Source of the DNA: JBCBRD01 sp039819785
GTDB lineage: Bacteria > Pseudomonadota > Alphaproteobacteria > Rhizobiales > Hyphomicrobiaceae
Direction of reading: 5' to 3'
DNA: 64,000 bases
NCBI GenBank assembly: GCA_039819785.1
Contig: JBCBRH010000012.1
Span: forward strand, 1 to 64,000
Shown: positions 44,176-53,018 of the stretch, one piece after another
How positions within the stretch are numbered: the first letter of the stretch is position 1
Layout of the letters: each line of letters opens with the position of its first letter
Translations under genes and position numbers: made by a program
Notes under the pieces: generated by a model
The model's database searches: none
Seen by the model: the letters and a program-made list of their open reading frames with translations, nothing else
What the model was told of the DNA's origin: nothing

Positions 44176-45873
44176 TTAAGCGTTCAAAACCTTAACCGAA
44201 GCATTTGGCGCCAAGTCGATCGTACCTTGTTTCTGGATATATTGAGTAACAACGTCCCAAATCGGCGGACCCTCGACACTTTCGTTCACAGAAGCCCAAC
44301 CCGCAACAGTATAATTTTTCGATGCGTCAATTTTTTCGCCGGTCTTCAGCAAGGTCATGCCGCTCAGGCGACTGCCAGCGGCCCCGCGCACATCAATCGC
44401 GTAGCCCATGCCGCCGACACGAACCATGTCACCGCCTTGCTGATAATAGGGGTCGGGGTTGAAGAGGTTATCGGCAACGTCTTCGAGGATTTCTTTGATG
44501 CGCGCACCCGTCATCTCCATCCGGTATGCGCTCGGGTAGGTCATGCCGGTCGCGTTGTAGAGATCTTCGACGGTAATGTCCTGGCCCGGCAAGACGCTCG
44601 TTCCCCATCTGAAACCGGGCGACAGCGCGATATCGGCTTCGCGCACATCCAACAGTGCATCACAGATGAGATCATCGAACGTGCCGTTGAAATTCCCGCG
44701 CCGATATAGAAGCGAATTCGTCGTGCCGAGGACCGTTTTCAATTCAGCTTCAAACGGCGCGCGGACCTTATCGACAAGCGCACCGATTTCTTTGTCAGGC
44801 TCAATCACGTCGGAAAAGATCGGGATCAGCTTAAACGCATAGCCCTTCACCTCGCCACCTTGCACATCAAGGTCGAGCCTGGAAACGAACTTCCCGTGTG
44901 AACCAGATGCAATCAGCAGCGTCTTGCCGACAATCACCGGTTCAGGGAGCGCATCGTGCGTGTGCCCTGTGAGGATAACGTCAATGCCGTTGACATTGGA
45001 AGCAACCTTGCGGTCAACATCAAATCCATTATGCGACAGCAAGACGACCAGCTGCGCCCCTGCGGCCCGTGCCTTATCGACATTCACCTGGATTTGCTGT
45101 TCCCGCACCCCGAACGACAGATCAGGAAACATCCAGCGTGGGTTGGCAATCGGCAGGTATGGAAAGGCCTGGCCTATGACAGCGATCTTGACGCCGCCAC
45201 GATCAAACATCTTCATCGCTTCAAAAGCAGGCTCGTCCCATTCGGTGTCGAAGATATTGCCGCCCAGAAAAGCAAACGGCAGGTCCTCAATGATCTCGCG
45301 AACACGGTCACCGCCATAGGTGAATTCCCAGTGCGCGGTCATGGCGTCAGGACCCAGCGCGTTCATCACCTCGACCATGTCGGCACCCTTGGTCTTCAGC
45401 GACGTGTAGCTGCCTTGCCAAGTGTCACCGCCATCGAGGAACAGCATATTATCGCGGCGCTCGGCACGAATGGATTTGAGCACGGTCGCAATTCTGTCAG
45501 CCCCGCCCATACGCCCATAGCTTTCAGCCAAGGCTGCGAAATCAACCGACGACAACGCATAGGCATCAGGCGATTCCGGCTCGATGTCATAGGCCTTCAG
45601 AAACGCTTCCCCTGAGATGTGAGGTGGAAGACCAGCAGCCTCGCCAACACCGATATTGATCGACGGTTCGCGGAAAAAGATGGGCTTGAGCTGCGCATGG
45701 ATATCTGTGAGATGCACAAGCGTGACGTTCCCCTGGGTGGGAAAGGACAACAAGTCCTCCTGTGACATCAGCTTTTGTTGTGCAGCCAGTGCCGTCCAGG
45801 TCCCTGCACCTGCCCCCGAGACGATGGCACCAGTCGCCACCGCAGCTTGCAGAAAATCGCGACGCGTAATCAT
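44176..45873 (-). CDS. soxB: SoxB thiosulfohydrolase
   Basis: About 565 residues, a dimanganese hydrolase that releases sulfate from the SoxY-cysteine S-sulfonate. A Tat signal (ITRRDFLQAAVATGAIVSGA) is followed by a metallophosphoesterase-like domain: VHLTDIHAQLKP, FLDGGDTWQGSYT, SHNGFDVDRK and GHTHDALPEPVIVG. The C-terminal 5'-nucleotidase-like domain has NATGMTYPSAYRMEM and the loop around YYQQGGDMVRVGG. The start at 45873 has GAGG six bases upstream. It lies between soxA and soxC. Confidence 0.97.
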   Translation of the reverse strand: MITRRDFLQAAVATGAIVSGAGAGTWTALAAQQKLMSQEDLLSFPTQGNVTLVHLTDIHAQLKPIFFREPSINIGVGEAAGLPPHISGEAFLKAYDIEPESPDAYALSSVDFAALAESYGRMGGADRIATVLKSIRAERRDNMLFLDGGDTWQGSYTSLKTKGADMVEVMNALGPDAMTAHWEFTYGGDRVREIIEDLPFAFLGGNIFDTEWDEPAFEAMKMFDRGGVKIAVIGQAFPYLPIANPRWMFPDLSFGVREQQIQVNVDKARAAGAQLVVLLSHNGFDVDRKVASNVNGIDVILTGHTHDALPEPVIVGKTLLIASGSHGKFVSRLDLDVQGGEVKGYAFKLIPIFSDVIEPDKEIGALVDKVRAPFEAELKTVLGTTNSLLYRRGNFNGTFDDLICDALLDVREADIALSPGFRWGTSVLPGQDITVEDLYNATGMTYPSAYRMEMTGARIKEILEDVADNLFNPDPYYQQGGDMVRVGGMGYAIDVRGAAGSRLSGMTLLKTGEKIDASKNYTVAGWASVNESVEGPPIWDVVTQYIQKQGTIDLAPNASVKVLNA

Positions 45874-46161
45874 TGGTAGCCTCATTATGGTTCAAGTGAG
45901 CCTGGAACTTAGGGGCGGGCGGCAAGCACATAAGTGGCGCACGATTGTATCCGTCGTGTCGACCCACAAGAGCAAACCAGCACTCGCCTAAACAATAGCC
46001 AAAAAGCGACTATCGAATGTGGGGCAAACCCGGTCAGACGCAGATGGGCTGAACCGGCAACGTGACGCGTCACGTACAGGCACCACATCAGCATGTGTCA
46101 GCGACAAACCAACCACCAGCATCTTGAAAACAAGATGGTCGGTTCGCCGAAAATCAATGGA

Positions 46162-47034
46162 TCAGTTGCGAACGGCGGGCGTCTCGACCGAAAGGCCCTT
46201 GCCGCGTGAAGCAACGTAAAGCTCGAGTGCCACGAATTCTTCACCGCCAACTTTGTACGGCGTTGCACGAATATTCTTCATGCAGCCTTTGAAGCGTCGG
46301 TGCGCGGATCCCATTTTCTGCCACTTGAACCGATAGGTCGGGAAGCCGTTGATGTTGCCCTGGCTCAGGTGGTCAGCACGAATGCGTTTACCGTAGTAGT
46401 TTTCGTGGCAATTGGCGCATGACATATCGAGTTGCCCCACGCGCGAATAATAGATCTTCTTGCCCTTTTCGTACCAAGGAGCCATCGGGCCGTCGGTTTT
46501 TGGGTTGACCGGCATACCACGCGACTGAAGGCCGATATAGGCCGTCATGCCCAACATGTCGTTAGATTCCCACTTCCACGGCTCCGCACCCATGTTGGTC
46601 GTCCGGCAACCATTGATATGCTGTTCCAGCGTGAGCGGCTTGCCGGCCTTCTCGCTCCACTTCGGCATTTCAGCGCGCACGCCCTTCATACTTTCAGGCG
46701 CATCATTGTGGCAGCTGGCACAGGATTTGTTTTCAGTCCCCTCCACCTTCGACCACGTGGATTCAGCAGATTCCACCAGCGTAAAACCGGGATTCTCGAA
46801 ATCATCTGTCTGCAGCGCCTGTGTCTCGGGGCTGCGGAACCGCCAACCGGAATAAATCGTCTCAAACGGCGAGCCTTCGGGCGCCTTGACGCTGGTGGTC
46901 AACGTTTCACCGTCGATGACCAATTGGTTGTCGTTAGGGTCAGCCAACACCGCCTGCCCGGCCGCTATGGTCGCAACCACTGCAACACCAGCGGACATCC
47001 AAGCCGTTCCGCGCCGAAGTTTTTTGGCAATCAT
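46162..47034 (-). CDS. soxA: SoxA diheme cytochrome c
   Basis: A 290-residue periplasmic subunit of the SoxXA complex that joins thiosulfate to SoxY. A signal peptide (AGVAVVATIAAGQAVLA) is followed by haem sites at CxxCH 105-109 (SCASCHNDAPES) and 206-210 (SCANCHENYYG), and the active-site cysteine at 251 in RFKGCMKNIRATPY. This is the diheme class, as in Paracoccus. It lies between soxZ and soxB. Confidence 0.96.
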   Translation of the reverse strand: MIAKKLRRGTAWMSAGVAVVATIAAGQAVLADPNDNQLVIDGETLTTSVKAPEGSPFETIYSGWRFRSPETQALQTDDFENPGFTLVESAESTWSKVEGTENKSCASCHNDAPESMKGVRAEMPKWSEKAGKPLTLEQHINGCRTTNMGAEPWKWESNDMLGMTAYIGLQSRGMPVNPKTDGPMAPWYEKGKKIYYSRVGQLDMSCANCHENYYGKRIRADHLSQGNINGFPTYRFKWQKMGSAHRRFKGCMKNIRATPYKVGGEEFVALELYVASRGKGLSVETPAVRN

Positions 47035-47153
47035 GCCATCCTCCCTAGCCCCGCCATTCAGCGTCGTTGCGCCTTGGCGGGTTTTTCATTCTTCAAAACG
47101 TGCATCCGCAAAATCAAAAGCCGCCGCTGGACGCGACAAAACCCAATTTCACT

Positions 47154-47486
47154 TTAGCCTTCGACGGCGATTTTCTTCTTCGTTTCATAAGTGGACCCAT
47201 CATCATCGGTCCAGATGAATTCGAACTCGCCGCTCTCTGGAACTTTGACCGAGAACGTCAAAAATGGATTGGCCGAAAGCGCGGGCTGGATATCGACGCT
47301 GAACACGTCCGTACCGTTGAATTTGGCTTCGAACTTATTGATGATTTTCCGCGGGATCAGTTCACCTGTCTTGCGGTCTTTCCGTTGACCGCTTTCCATC
47401 TTGTGACTGATCAGCGTTTTGATTTCGACGACCTCGCCTTTGGAAGCGGTCTTGGGGACTTTTACGCGTGGTTTTGGTTTTGCCAT
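47154..47486 (-). CDS. soxZ: SoxZ sulfur-oxidation carrier subunit
   Basis: About 110 residues, the partner of SoxY in the SoxYZ carrier complex. It is a small beta-sandwich protein with no signal peptide of its own and is exported with SoxY. Recognisable are KVPKTASKGEVVEIKTLISH, MESGQRKDRKTGELIPRKI and ESGEFEFIWTDDDGSTYE. The start at 47486 (MAKPKPRVKV) fits the family; the frame opens further to 47555. Confidence 0.95.
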   Translation of the reverse strand: MAKPKPRVKVPKTASKGEVVEIKTLISHKMESGQRKDRKTGELIPRKIINKFEAKFNGTDVFSVDIQPALSANPFLTFSVKVPESGEFEFIWTDDDGSTYETKKKIAVEG

Positions 47487-47599
47487 GATATGAATCTTTC
47501 GAATCTGACTGGAACGAAACGGGGCTTCAAAAAACCGGAGGTCGGCGGGGATCACAATGCGAGGTCACTCCGCTCAGGTACCACCGGTTGGCTCGCGGC

Positions 47600-48073
47600 C
47601 TACCCGCCACATCCGCCAATCGTCACCTTGATCTCCTTTTTGTCCATGAAGACCGTACCATCACTCATCTTCGCGACCGCGATGATATTCTGGGTCTTTG
47701 CAAGACGGACACGCGTTGCAGCCGACGCTTCGCCACTCATCTTGGAAAAGTTGAACGTGGCCACACCGGGGTTCGGGTTGCCATCAGCCAGGACCAGCAC
47801 CGATGTGACATAGCTCTCATCGGTCATCGGGCTTTCGACCGAAAATGAAATTGGAACCGTATTTCCATTTTCAGCGATCTCAGGGGTGGTCAGCGAAACC
47901 TTCCCAGTTCCTGGCGTTGCGCCACCAGCAAATTTGGCAATCGCGTCATCGACAGCGTTGCCTTTCGCCACTGCGACCGTTGCGCCAGGCACGCCGACAA
48001 ATGGAACACCGAGCGACAAAGCCGCAACGGCACCTGCACTTAAAGCAAGGGCACTACGCCGTGTTACGTTCAT
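47600..48073 (-). CDS. soxY: SoxY sulfur-oxidation carrier subunit
   Basis: A 157-residue covalent carrier of pathway intermediates. A Tat signal (TRRSALALSAGAVAALSL) is followed by the SoxY fold (VPISFSVESPMTDESYVTSV and VATFNFSKMSGEASAATRVR). The C-terminus ends in the swinging-arm GGCGG, with carrier cysteine at residue 155. Position upstream of soxZ is canonical. Confidence 0.96.
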   Translation of the reverse strand: MNVTRRSALALSAGAVAALSLGVPFVGVPGATVAVAKGNAVDDAIAKFAGGATPGTGKVSLTTPEIAENGNTVPISFSVESPMTDESYVTSVLVLADGNPNPGVATFNFSKMSGEASAATRVRLAKTQNIIAVAKMSDGTVFMDKKEIKVTIGGCGG

Positions 48074-48176
48074 GGTTCGAACTCCTGAATATCTTCTATG
48101 TTTTCGATAATGCCGTGGGACCGGGACAATCTCACAACCAAGAAAATGCCATTACGGCACGACAAGTCCCTGTCTC

Positions 48177-48650
48177 TTACGGCTTGTCTGTCAGCGTCAT
48201 CAGATACGCCACGACGTCTTCGACCTGTTCTGCCGACAAAATAGACTTGCCTTCGAACTTGTCGGCTGCACGGTAATAGCCCGATGCTTTGTAGAACGCC
48301 GGCATGATCGTGCCTTCACCAAAGACGGCTTTGGAATTCACGATTATCGCGCGCAACTCCGCTTCACTGTAGCGGCTTGCAACCCCATCAAGCGCGGGGC
48401 CCACCTCACCATGGAACTGCTCTTTGCTGGTGTCAGAATTGACGTGACACGCCAGACAGTTCCCCAGCCTACGTCCTATAAAAGCTTCTTTACCGGCGTC
48501 TGGGTTTCCTTTTGCATTGGTCAAAGAGGTGGCAATCGCGCCGTCTTTTATCGCGACATCACCCGGTTTGATGACATCGGCACCAGCAATGCTTGTGACT
48601 GCCATCAACCCGCACATAGCGGCAGGAATCCCCCACGTGAATTTCATCAA
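48177..48650 (-). CDS. soxX: SoxX monoheme cytochrome c
   Basis: A 157-residue periplasmic cytochrome that pairs with SoxA. A signal peptide (IPAAMCGLMAVTSIAGA) precedes the haem site CxxCH at 65-69 (GNCLACHVNSD), and the axial Met is at about 116 in GTIMPAFYK. It is first in the operon soxX-Y-Z-A-B-C-D-H, whose promoter should lie in 48651-48917 unless the upstream thioredoxin gene reads through. Confidence 0.95.
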   Translation of the reverse strand: MMKFTWGIPAAMCGLMAVTSIAGADVIKPGDVAIKDGAIATSLTNAKGNPDAGKEAFIGRRLGNCLACHVNSDTSKEQFHGEVGPALDGVASRYSEAELRAIIVNSKAVFGEGTIMPAFYKASGYYRAADKFEGKSILSAEQVEDVVAYLMTLTDKP

Positions 48651-48917
48651 GTCTAGCCTCCCTAAATAGGCGTTTTGCGTCTTATTGGCGCATATATTAG
48701 CAAACGTCCTAACCCATGGCCAATCACTTTGTCCAGCACGTTTTATCTAGCCAAACCCATTTTGACGACATATTCATACCTTCAAACACATCAACCATGG
48801 GCAAAACCTACTGAGCAGGTGCAGCAAACACAGTATGCGCTTTGTTGCGCAGCAAATAGCCCGAACAAAACGACGTAACCCTGCAGGAATTCATCACAAG
48901 CTGATGACCGCAAGATT

Positions 48918-49517
48918 CTACTCAGTCCTGCCACCGAGTTGACGCGCATGGAATTCCTGAAAGCTCTCATTGGTCAGGTACCCACGATCCCGCACCCATT
49001 GAAACATGTGCAAAACCGTCCCTTTTTGAAAAGCACCCGGCATACTGGAGACGCTGGCATCGCGTGCCGTCGCCACATCCTCTGGAACGGCATCGGGCAT
49101 GAACAGGACCGTCGGCGTAAACAGAACCCGCCAACGCTTCGCGGCCCCTTTTTCGGTCAACGTGGTGCCGTCGAGGTCCGTCACATCACCGGCACCATAA
49201 AGATTGTACTGCACGACCATGAAGTTCTTTTCGATAAACGCCTTGACTTCTGGATCAGAGAAAACCGTTTCATGAAGCTTCTTGCAGTAGGAACACCCGC
49301 GCTGTTCGAATATGATCGCAAGGCGCTTCCCCTCAGCTTTGGCGGTCTCGATATCCTCGGCGACATCGTTGAAGGTGACCGTGAACCAGGGCTGCTTATG
49401 AAGCCCATCATCACCCACTTCGCCGGCCCATGCTGCACCCGCGAACAACACACTCCAGATAACACCCGCCGCAAAGATCGCAGCTGCCGCCTGACAAATC
49501 GTGTCGCGCTGAACCAT
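48918..49517 (-). CDS. SoxW-like periplasmic thioredoxin
   Basis: A 199-residue exported thioredoxin-fold protein. A signal segment (AAAAIFAAGVIWSVLFAGAA) is followed by a CxxC redox site in QRGCSYCKKLHETVFSDPEV and the cis-proline region RVLFTPTVLFMP. It resembles SoxW and related thioredoxins that keep the SoxY cysteine reduced. GGAGG lies seven bases before the ATG. It sits upstream of soxX in the same direction and diverges from the SoxS-like gene. Confidence 0.85.
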   Translation of the reverse strand: MVQRDTICQAAAAIFAAGVIWSVLFAGAAWAGEVGDDGLHKQPWFTVTFNDVAEDIETAKAEGKRLAIIFEQRGCSYCKKLHETVFSDPEVKAFIEKNFMVVQYNLYGAGDVTDLDGTTLTEKGAAKRWRVLFTPTVLFMPDAVPEDVATARDASVSSMPGAFQKGTVLHMFQWVRDRGYLTNESFQEFHARQLGGRTE

Positions 49518-49655
49518 CGGGAGACCTCCTTGAAAACACCATCAGCGTCACCGGACGTATACCCGGCTCTCAGCTCCAGCCCGAAGTCATGTGCGAGCCT
49601 TAATTTGAACGAAGACACGAGCAGGCCGTACGCGTCAACAAACCTGAGCGCTGCC

Positions 49656-50132
49656 ATGCAAAGCCTCGCGGCATTCATCTCCAAAACCATCGTCACGGCC
49701 GCCGCCATCACCATGGCCGTCGTCATCGGCAGCAGCGCCATCACATCAGCTGACGCTGCCGAACTCGTCATGTTCGAAGAAGACGGGTGTGAGTGGTGTC
49801 ACAAATGGAATGAAGAAATCGGCGTCGTCTACGATCGCACCGACGAAGGCCGCCGGGCCCCGTTGCGGCGCGTCGACATCCATGCCCCCCGACCTGTCGA
49901 CTTGCGCGAGATCACGCGCATCAACTTTACACCGACCTTTGTGGTGATTGAGAACGGCAAGGAATACGGCCGGATCCTAGGGCACCCAGGAGAGGATTTC
50001 TTCTGGCCCATGCTTCAAAAAATCCTGGCCACGCTGCCGCAACAAGTACCATCCGAAAATGACAGCGCCAGATCATTCTATGAAAAGCCGCAACCGATCG
50101 CCTTTCAGGAACAATCGCAGCCAAAGCCGTAA
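49656..50132 (+). CDS. soxS: SoxS-like regulatory thioredoxin
   Basis: About 158 residues. A signal peptide (AAITMAVVIGSSAITSADAA) is followed directly by the redox site ELVMFEEDGCEWCHKWNEEI and the conserved INFTPTFVVIENGKEYGRIL. SoxS in Paracoccus is a periplasmic thioredoxin needed to activate SoxYZ. The frame is open to 48939, but that part overlaps the minus-strand thioredoxin gene and lacks a signal. The last 30 residues are Ser/Glu/Gln-rich. It starts a plus-strand group with an MBL hydrolase. Confidence 0.85.
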   Translation: MQSLAAFISKTIVTAAAITMAVVIGSSAITSADAAELVMFEEDGCEWCHKWNEEIGVVYDRTDEGRRAPLRRVDIHAPRPVDLREITRINFTPTFVVIENGKEYGRILGHPGEDFFWPMLQKILATLPQQVPSENDSARSFYEKPQPIAFQEQSQPKP

Positions 50133-50158
50133 AAAAAGAAAAACCGGAGGACCCCTGA

Positions 50159-51193
50159 ATGCCATTGAACTGGACAACGCAAAGTCGCACGACCGCGAAC
50201 CCTGGGCGCGCTCCGCTCACGTCACGCACCACCGGCGAACCCAGCCCAAACCTGACGACCCGAACGATCGACCGCCGGACGTTCTCAGCCCTTCTGGCAG
50301 GCACCACAGCAGCAGGCCTTCTTGTCCGCCCACAGCTTGGGTGGGCATCGGCGTCCAACACCATCGACCTTGGCAACGACATCTCGGTCACGACAATCAC
50401 CGATGGGTACTTGACGCTCCCCGCGACATTCCCAGCCCCTGATGTGGAAGCCGCTGCACGCCAAGCGGCAATGGCAGCGGCGGGTCAGACCGGCGACACT
50501 TACAAATCGCCGATAAACGTGACACTCATCCAAACGCCAACGGAAAAGATCCTGGTCGATTCCGGCTCCGGCGCACACTTCATGGCAACCGCTGGCCAAC
50601 TAACCGCAAACATGGAAGCCGACGGCATTGACCGCGAAGCCATCACCAAAGTGATTTACACTCACGCCCATCCAGACCATATCTGGGGCACCTACGATGA
50701 ATTCGACGAACTCACGTTTCCGAACGCAACCTTCCACATCAGCGAGGCCGAACACGCCTATTGGGCTGACCCCGGCACGCTCGATGCCTTACCCGAAGCA
50801 CGCAAGACCTTCGCCATCGGCGCCAAACGCAACATCGATAGCCTTGGTGAGCAACTCCAGCGCCACCAACCAGGCGACGACATCGTGTCAGGCATAACGC
50901 TCGTCGACACCGCAGGGCACACGCCTGGGCATGTCTCGGTCCTGGTGTCCGCCGGGAACAAAACGTTCATGGTGCTCGGCGATGCCTTGAACCATCCGGT
51001 CATTTCGTTTCAGCACCCAACCTGGCATCCGAACTCTGACCATATCAAAGATCAAGCCGTTCAAACCCGACTGAAACTACTCGATCGTCTTGTCAGCGAC
51101 GAGGTCGACTTCTCGGGTTACCATCTGCCTTCCGGAGGCATGGGACGCGCGGCCCGGAAAGCCGATGCCTTTGTGTTCGAACCGCTGACATGA
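50159..51193 (+). CDS. Tat-exported MBL-fold metallohydrolase
   Basis: A 344-residue zinc hydrolase of the metallo-beta-lactamase fold with full motifs: VIYTHAHPDHIWGTYDEF, VDTAGHTPGHVSVLV, MVLGDALNHPVISFQH and a final SGYHLPSGGMGR. An RR-containing leader (IDRRTFSALLAGTTAAGLLV) indicates Tat export. Such enzymes often neighbour sox genes, perhaps acting on sulfur-containing esters or thiols; the substrate is unknown. GGAGG nine bases before the ATG supports the start. It overlaps the next gene by four bases. Confidence 0.88.
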   Translation: MPLNWTTQSRTTANPGRAPLTSRTTGEPSPNLTTRTIDRRTFSALLAGTTAAGLLVRPQLGWASASNTIDLGNDISVTTITDGYLTLPATFPAPDVEAAARQAAMAAAGQTGDTYKSPINVTLIQTPTEKILVDSGSGAHFMATAGQLTANMEADGIDREAITKVIYTHAHPDHIWGTYDEFDELTFPNATFHISEAEHAYWADPGTLDALPEARKTFAIGAKRNIDSLGEQLQRHQPGDDIVSGITLVDTAGHTPGHVSVLVSAGNKTFMVLGDALNHPVISFQHPTWHPNSDHIKDQAVQTRLKLLDRLVSDEVDFSGYHLPSGGMGRAARKADAFVFEPLT

Positions 51194-52824
51194 CCAGGAG
51201 CCCGGGCCTAGCGCCGCCATCGTTAGCCCATCCGAGATCGGCACCCGACCCCAAATGGCGGATCAGGCTGTATCTGGCCGTCACAGCGATCTCGGCCGCC
51301 TGCGGGCTCATCGTCGAGATCGTGGCCGGCCGCATCATCGCGCCCTATCTGGGGATGTCGCTTTACACTTGGACGGCCATCATCGCCGTCGTCTTGGCTG
51401 GCTTCTCGGTCGGCAACTGGATCGGTGGCCGCCTCGCCAGTCAATCGCCTGCGCAGGCTGCCCGCGCGACTGCCATCAGCTTTGCACTGGCTGCCCTGAC
51501 AACTTTGGCCATTCTTCCACTTCTCAGGATCTTCGCCAGCACCATCGTCGCCCTTGAGCTCCCCGCAGTCCCAACCATTCTCATCCTGACATCAGCGCTT
51601 TTTTTCGCTCCCAGTGTCTTCGTCGGCATCCCCTCACCCATCCTGACGAAGCTGGCCGTCGATGAAGACCCCTCTTCCCTCGGCCCACTCATCGGACAGT
51701 TTTTCGCAGTCGGCGCCGTCGGGTCCATCGTCGGCACACTTGCCGCAGGTTATCTGTTCATATCCTGGCTGGGCAGCACGGCGACATTGCTCACGGTAAC
51801 GGCGATCTACGCGATACTGACCATCATCATGGGGTTGGATGCCCGTCGTAGACAGCAGCTGTTGACCGACGCCGACCCATCCGCCGAAACGACTTCGCGA
51901 CCCACGGCCGAAGCCCTCACGGTTCTAGGTGCAGCTTTCGCAGTCGCGACGCTCAGTTTATTGGCGCTTGGCTCTCAATCGGACGCCTTCACCTCGAACT
52001 GCGACACAGAAAGCGATTACTATTGCATCCGCATCAGAGACGCGTCCGCCACGTTCGGCGCACCCTCCCGTATTCTGGTTCTCGACCACCTCGGCCACGG
52101 CATCAATCTGCGCGACGCACCCTCAATGCTGGTTTCGCCCTACCTGGAACTCCAAGACCAACTCACCAGACAAGCCTTCTCCACCAGCCAGGCAATGACC
52201 GCATTTTTTATCGGCGGCGGCGCATACACCCTTCCGCGCGCATGGTTGGCACGATATCCGCAAGCCGAAATCACGGTTGCAGAAATCGATCCAGCTGTTT
52301 CAGAAACAGCACAAAAACAGATGTGGCTGACACCATCCGACCGCCTGAACATGCTGCACCGGGATGCACGCCAAGCGTTGCGTGACCACGCCAACTCCAA
52401 TGCCAAGAAGCTCGACGTGATCGTCGGAGACGCCTTTCACGACATTGCCGTCCCACCGCATTTGGTGACACGGGAATTCTATCAGCTCATACGCGCCTCA
52501 CTGCAGCCAGACGGCCTCTACCTCATGAACGTCATCGATAATCCAGACCGGCCCCGGTTGGTCGCCTCGGTGGCCAAGACCCTGTCACAGGCCTTCAACA
52601 ACGTTGAAATCTGGGTCTCCAACGAAACCACAAAACGAGCAACATTCGTTGTCCGCGCAAGTGCAAAGCCGAGCGCAAAACCCCTCCTGCAATCGAACGT
52701 GCAGGAGGGGCTGGCCTGGCAGCGATTGTCGGCAACGCAAGTCGCACAGGGCATGGCAGCCCTCAACCCGGTCGTCCTGACAGACGACCATGCCCCCGTC
52801 GACCGTCTCATCGGGCTCGAATAA
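51190..52824 (+). CDS. fused multi-pass membrane / spermidine synthase-like protein
   Basis: A 544-residue fusion. Residues about 25-260 contain six to eight membrane helices of an MFS-like bundle (SAACGLIVEIVAGRIIAPYL, LYTWTAIIAVVLAGFSVGNW, GAVGSIVGTLAAGYLFISWL). Residues about 290-540 are a class I methyltransferase/polyamine synthase domain (MTAFFIGGGAYTLPRAWLAR, ITVAEIDPAVSE, LDVIVGDAFHDIAV). This architecture is common and its product is uncertain. It overlaps the MBL gene by four bases. An 11-bp inverted repeat lies within the coding sequence at 52681-52710. Confidence 0.88.
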   Translation: MTRSPGLAPPSLAHPRSAPDPKWRIRLYLAVTAISAACGLIVEIVAGRIIAPYLGMSLYTWTAIIAVVLAGFSVGNWIGGRLASQSPAQAARATAISFALAALTTLAILPLLRIFASTIVALELPAVPTILILTSALFFAPSVFVGIPSPILTKLAVDEDPSSLGPLIGQFFAVGAVGSIVGTLAAGYLFISWLGSTATLLTVTAIYAILTIIMGLDARRRQQLLTDADPSAETTSRPTAEALTVLGAAFAVATLSLLALGSQSDAFTSNCDTESDYYCIRIRDASATFGAPSRILVLDHLGHGINLRDAPSMLVSPYLELQDQLTRQAFSTSQAMTAFFIGGGAYTLPRAWLARYPQAEITVAEIDPAVSETAQKQMWLTPSDRLNMLHRDARQALRDHANSNAKKLDVIVGDAFHDIAVPPHLVTREFYQLIRASLQPDGLYLMNVIDNPDRPRLVASVAKTLSQAFNNVEIWVSNETTKRATFVVRASAKPSAKPLLQSNVQEGLAWQRLSATQVAQGMAALNPVVLTDDHAPVDRLIGLE

Positions 52825-53018
52825 AGCCGCGACCAACAGCTCTTCCTGGCTTATGCACTCGTCGCCTATTTGCCGGTCGGTGTGTCCCCCAGGCCCGCGT
52901 CTACAGGAGCGAATCACCTACAAGCTCCGAGTGCGGAGGAGATTGCAAAGACGCTGATCCTCAAAAGTCACTCGAGGCGGCGCAATCAGTCGGCCCCTCA
53001 CCACGACGGGGACCAAAC

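Noticed and set aside
48939..49655. Extended N-terminus of the SoxS-like frame (239 extra codons)
   Set aside because: It overlaps the minus-strand SoxW-like thioredoxin gene and lacks a signal peptide, while the internal start at 49656 gives a perfect signal and the right length.
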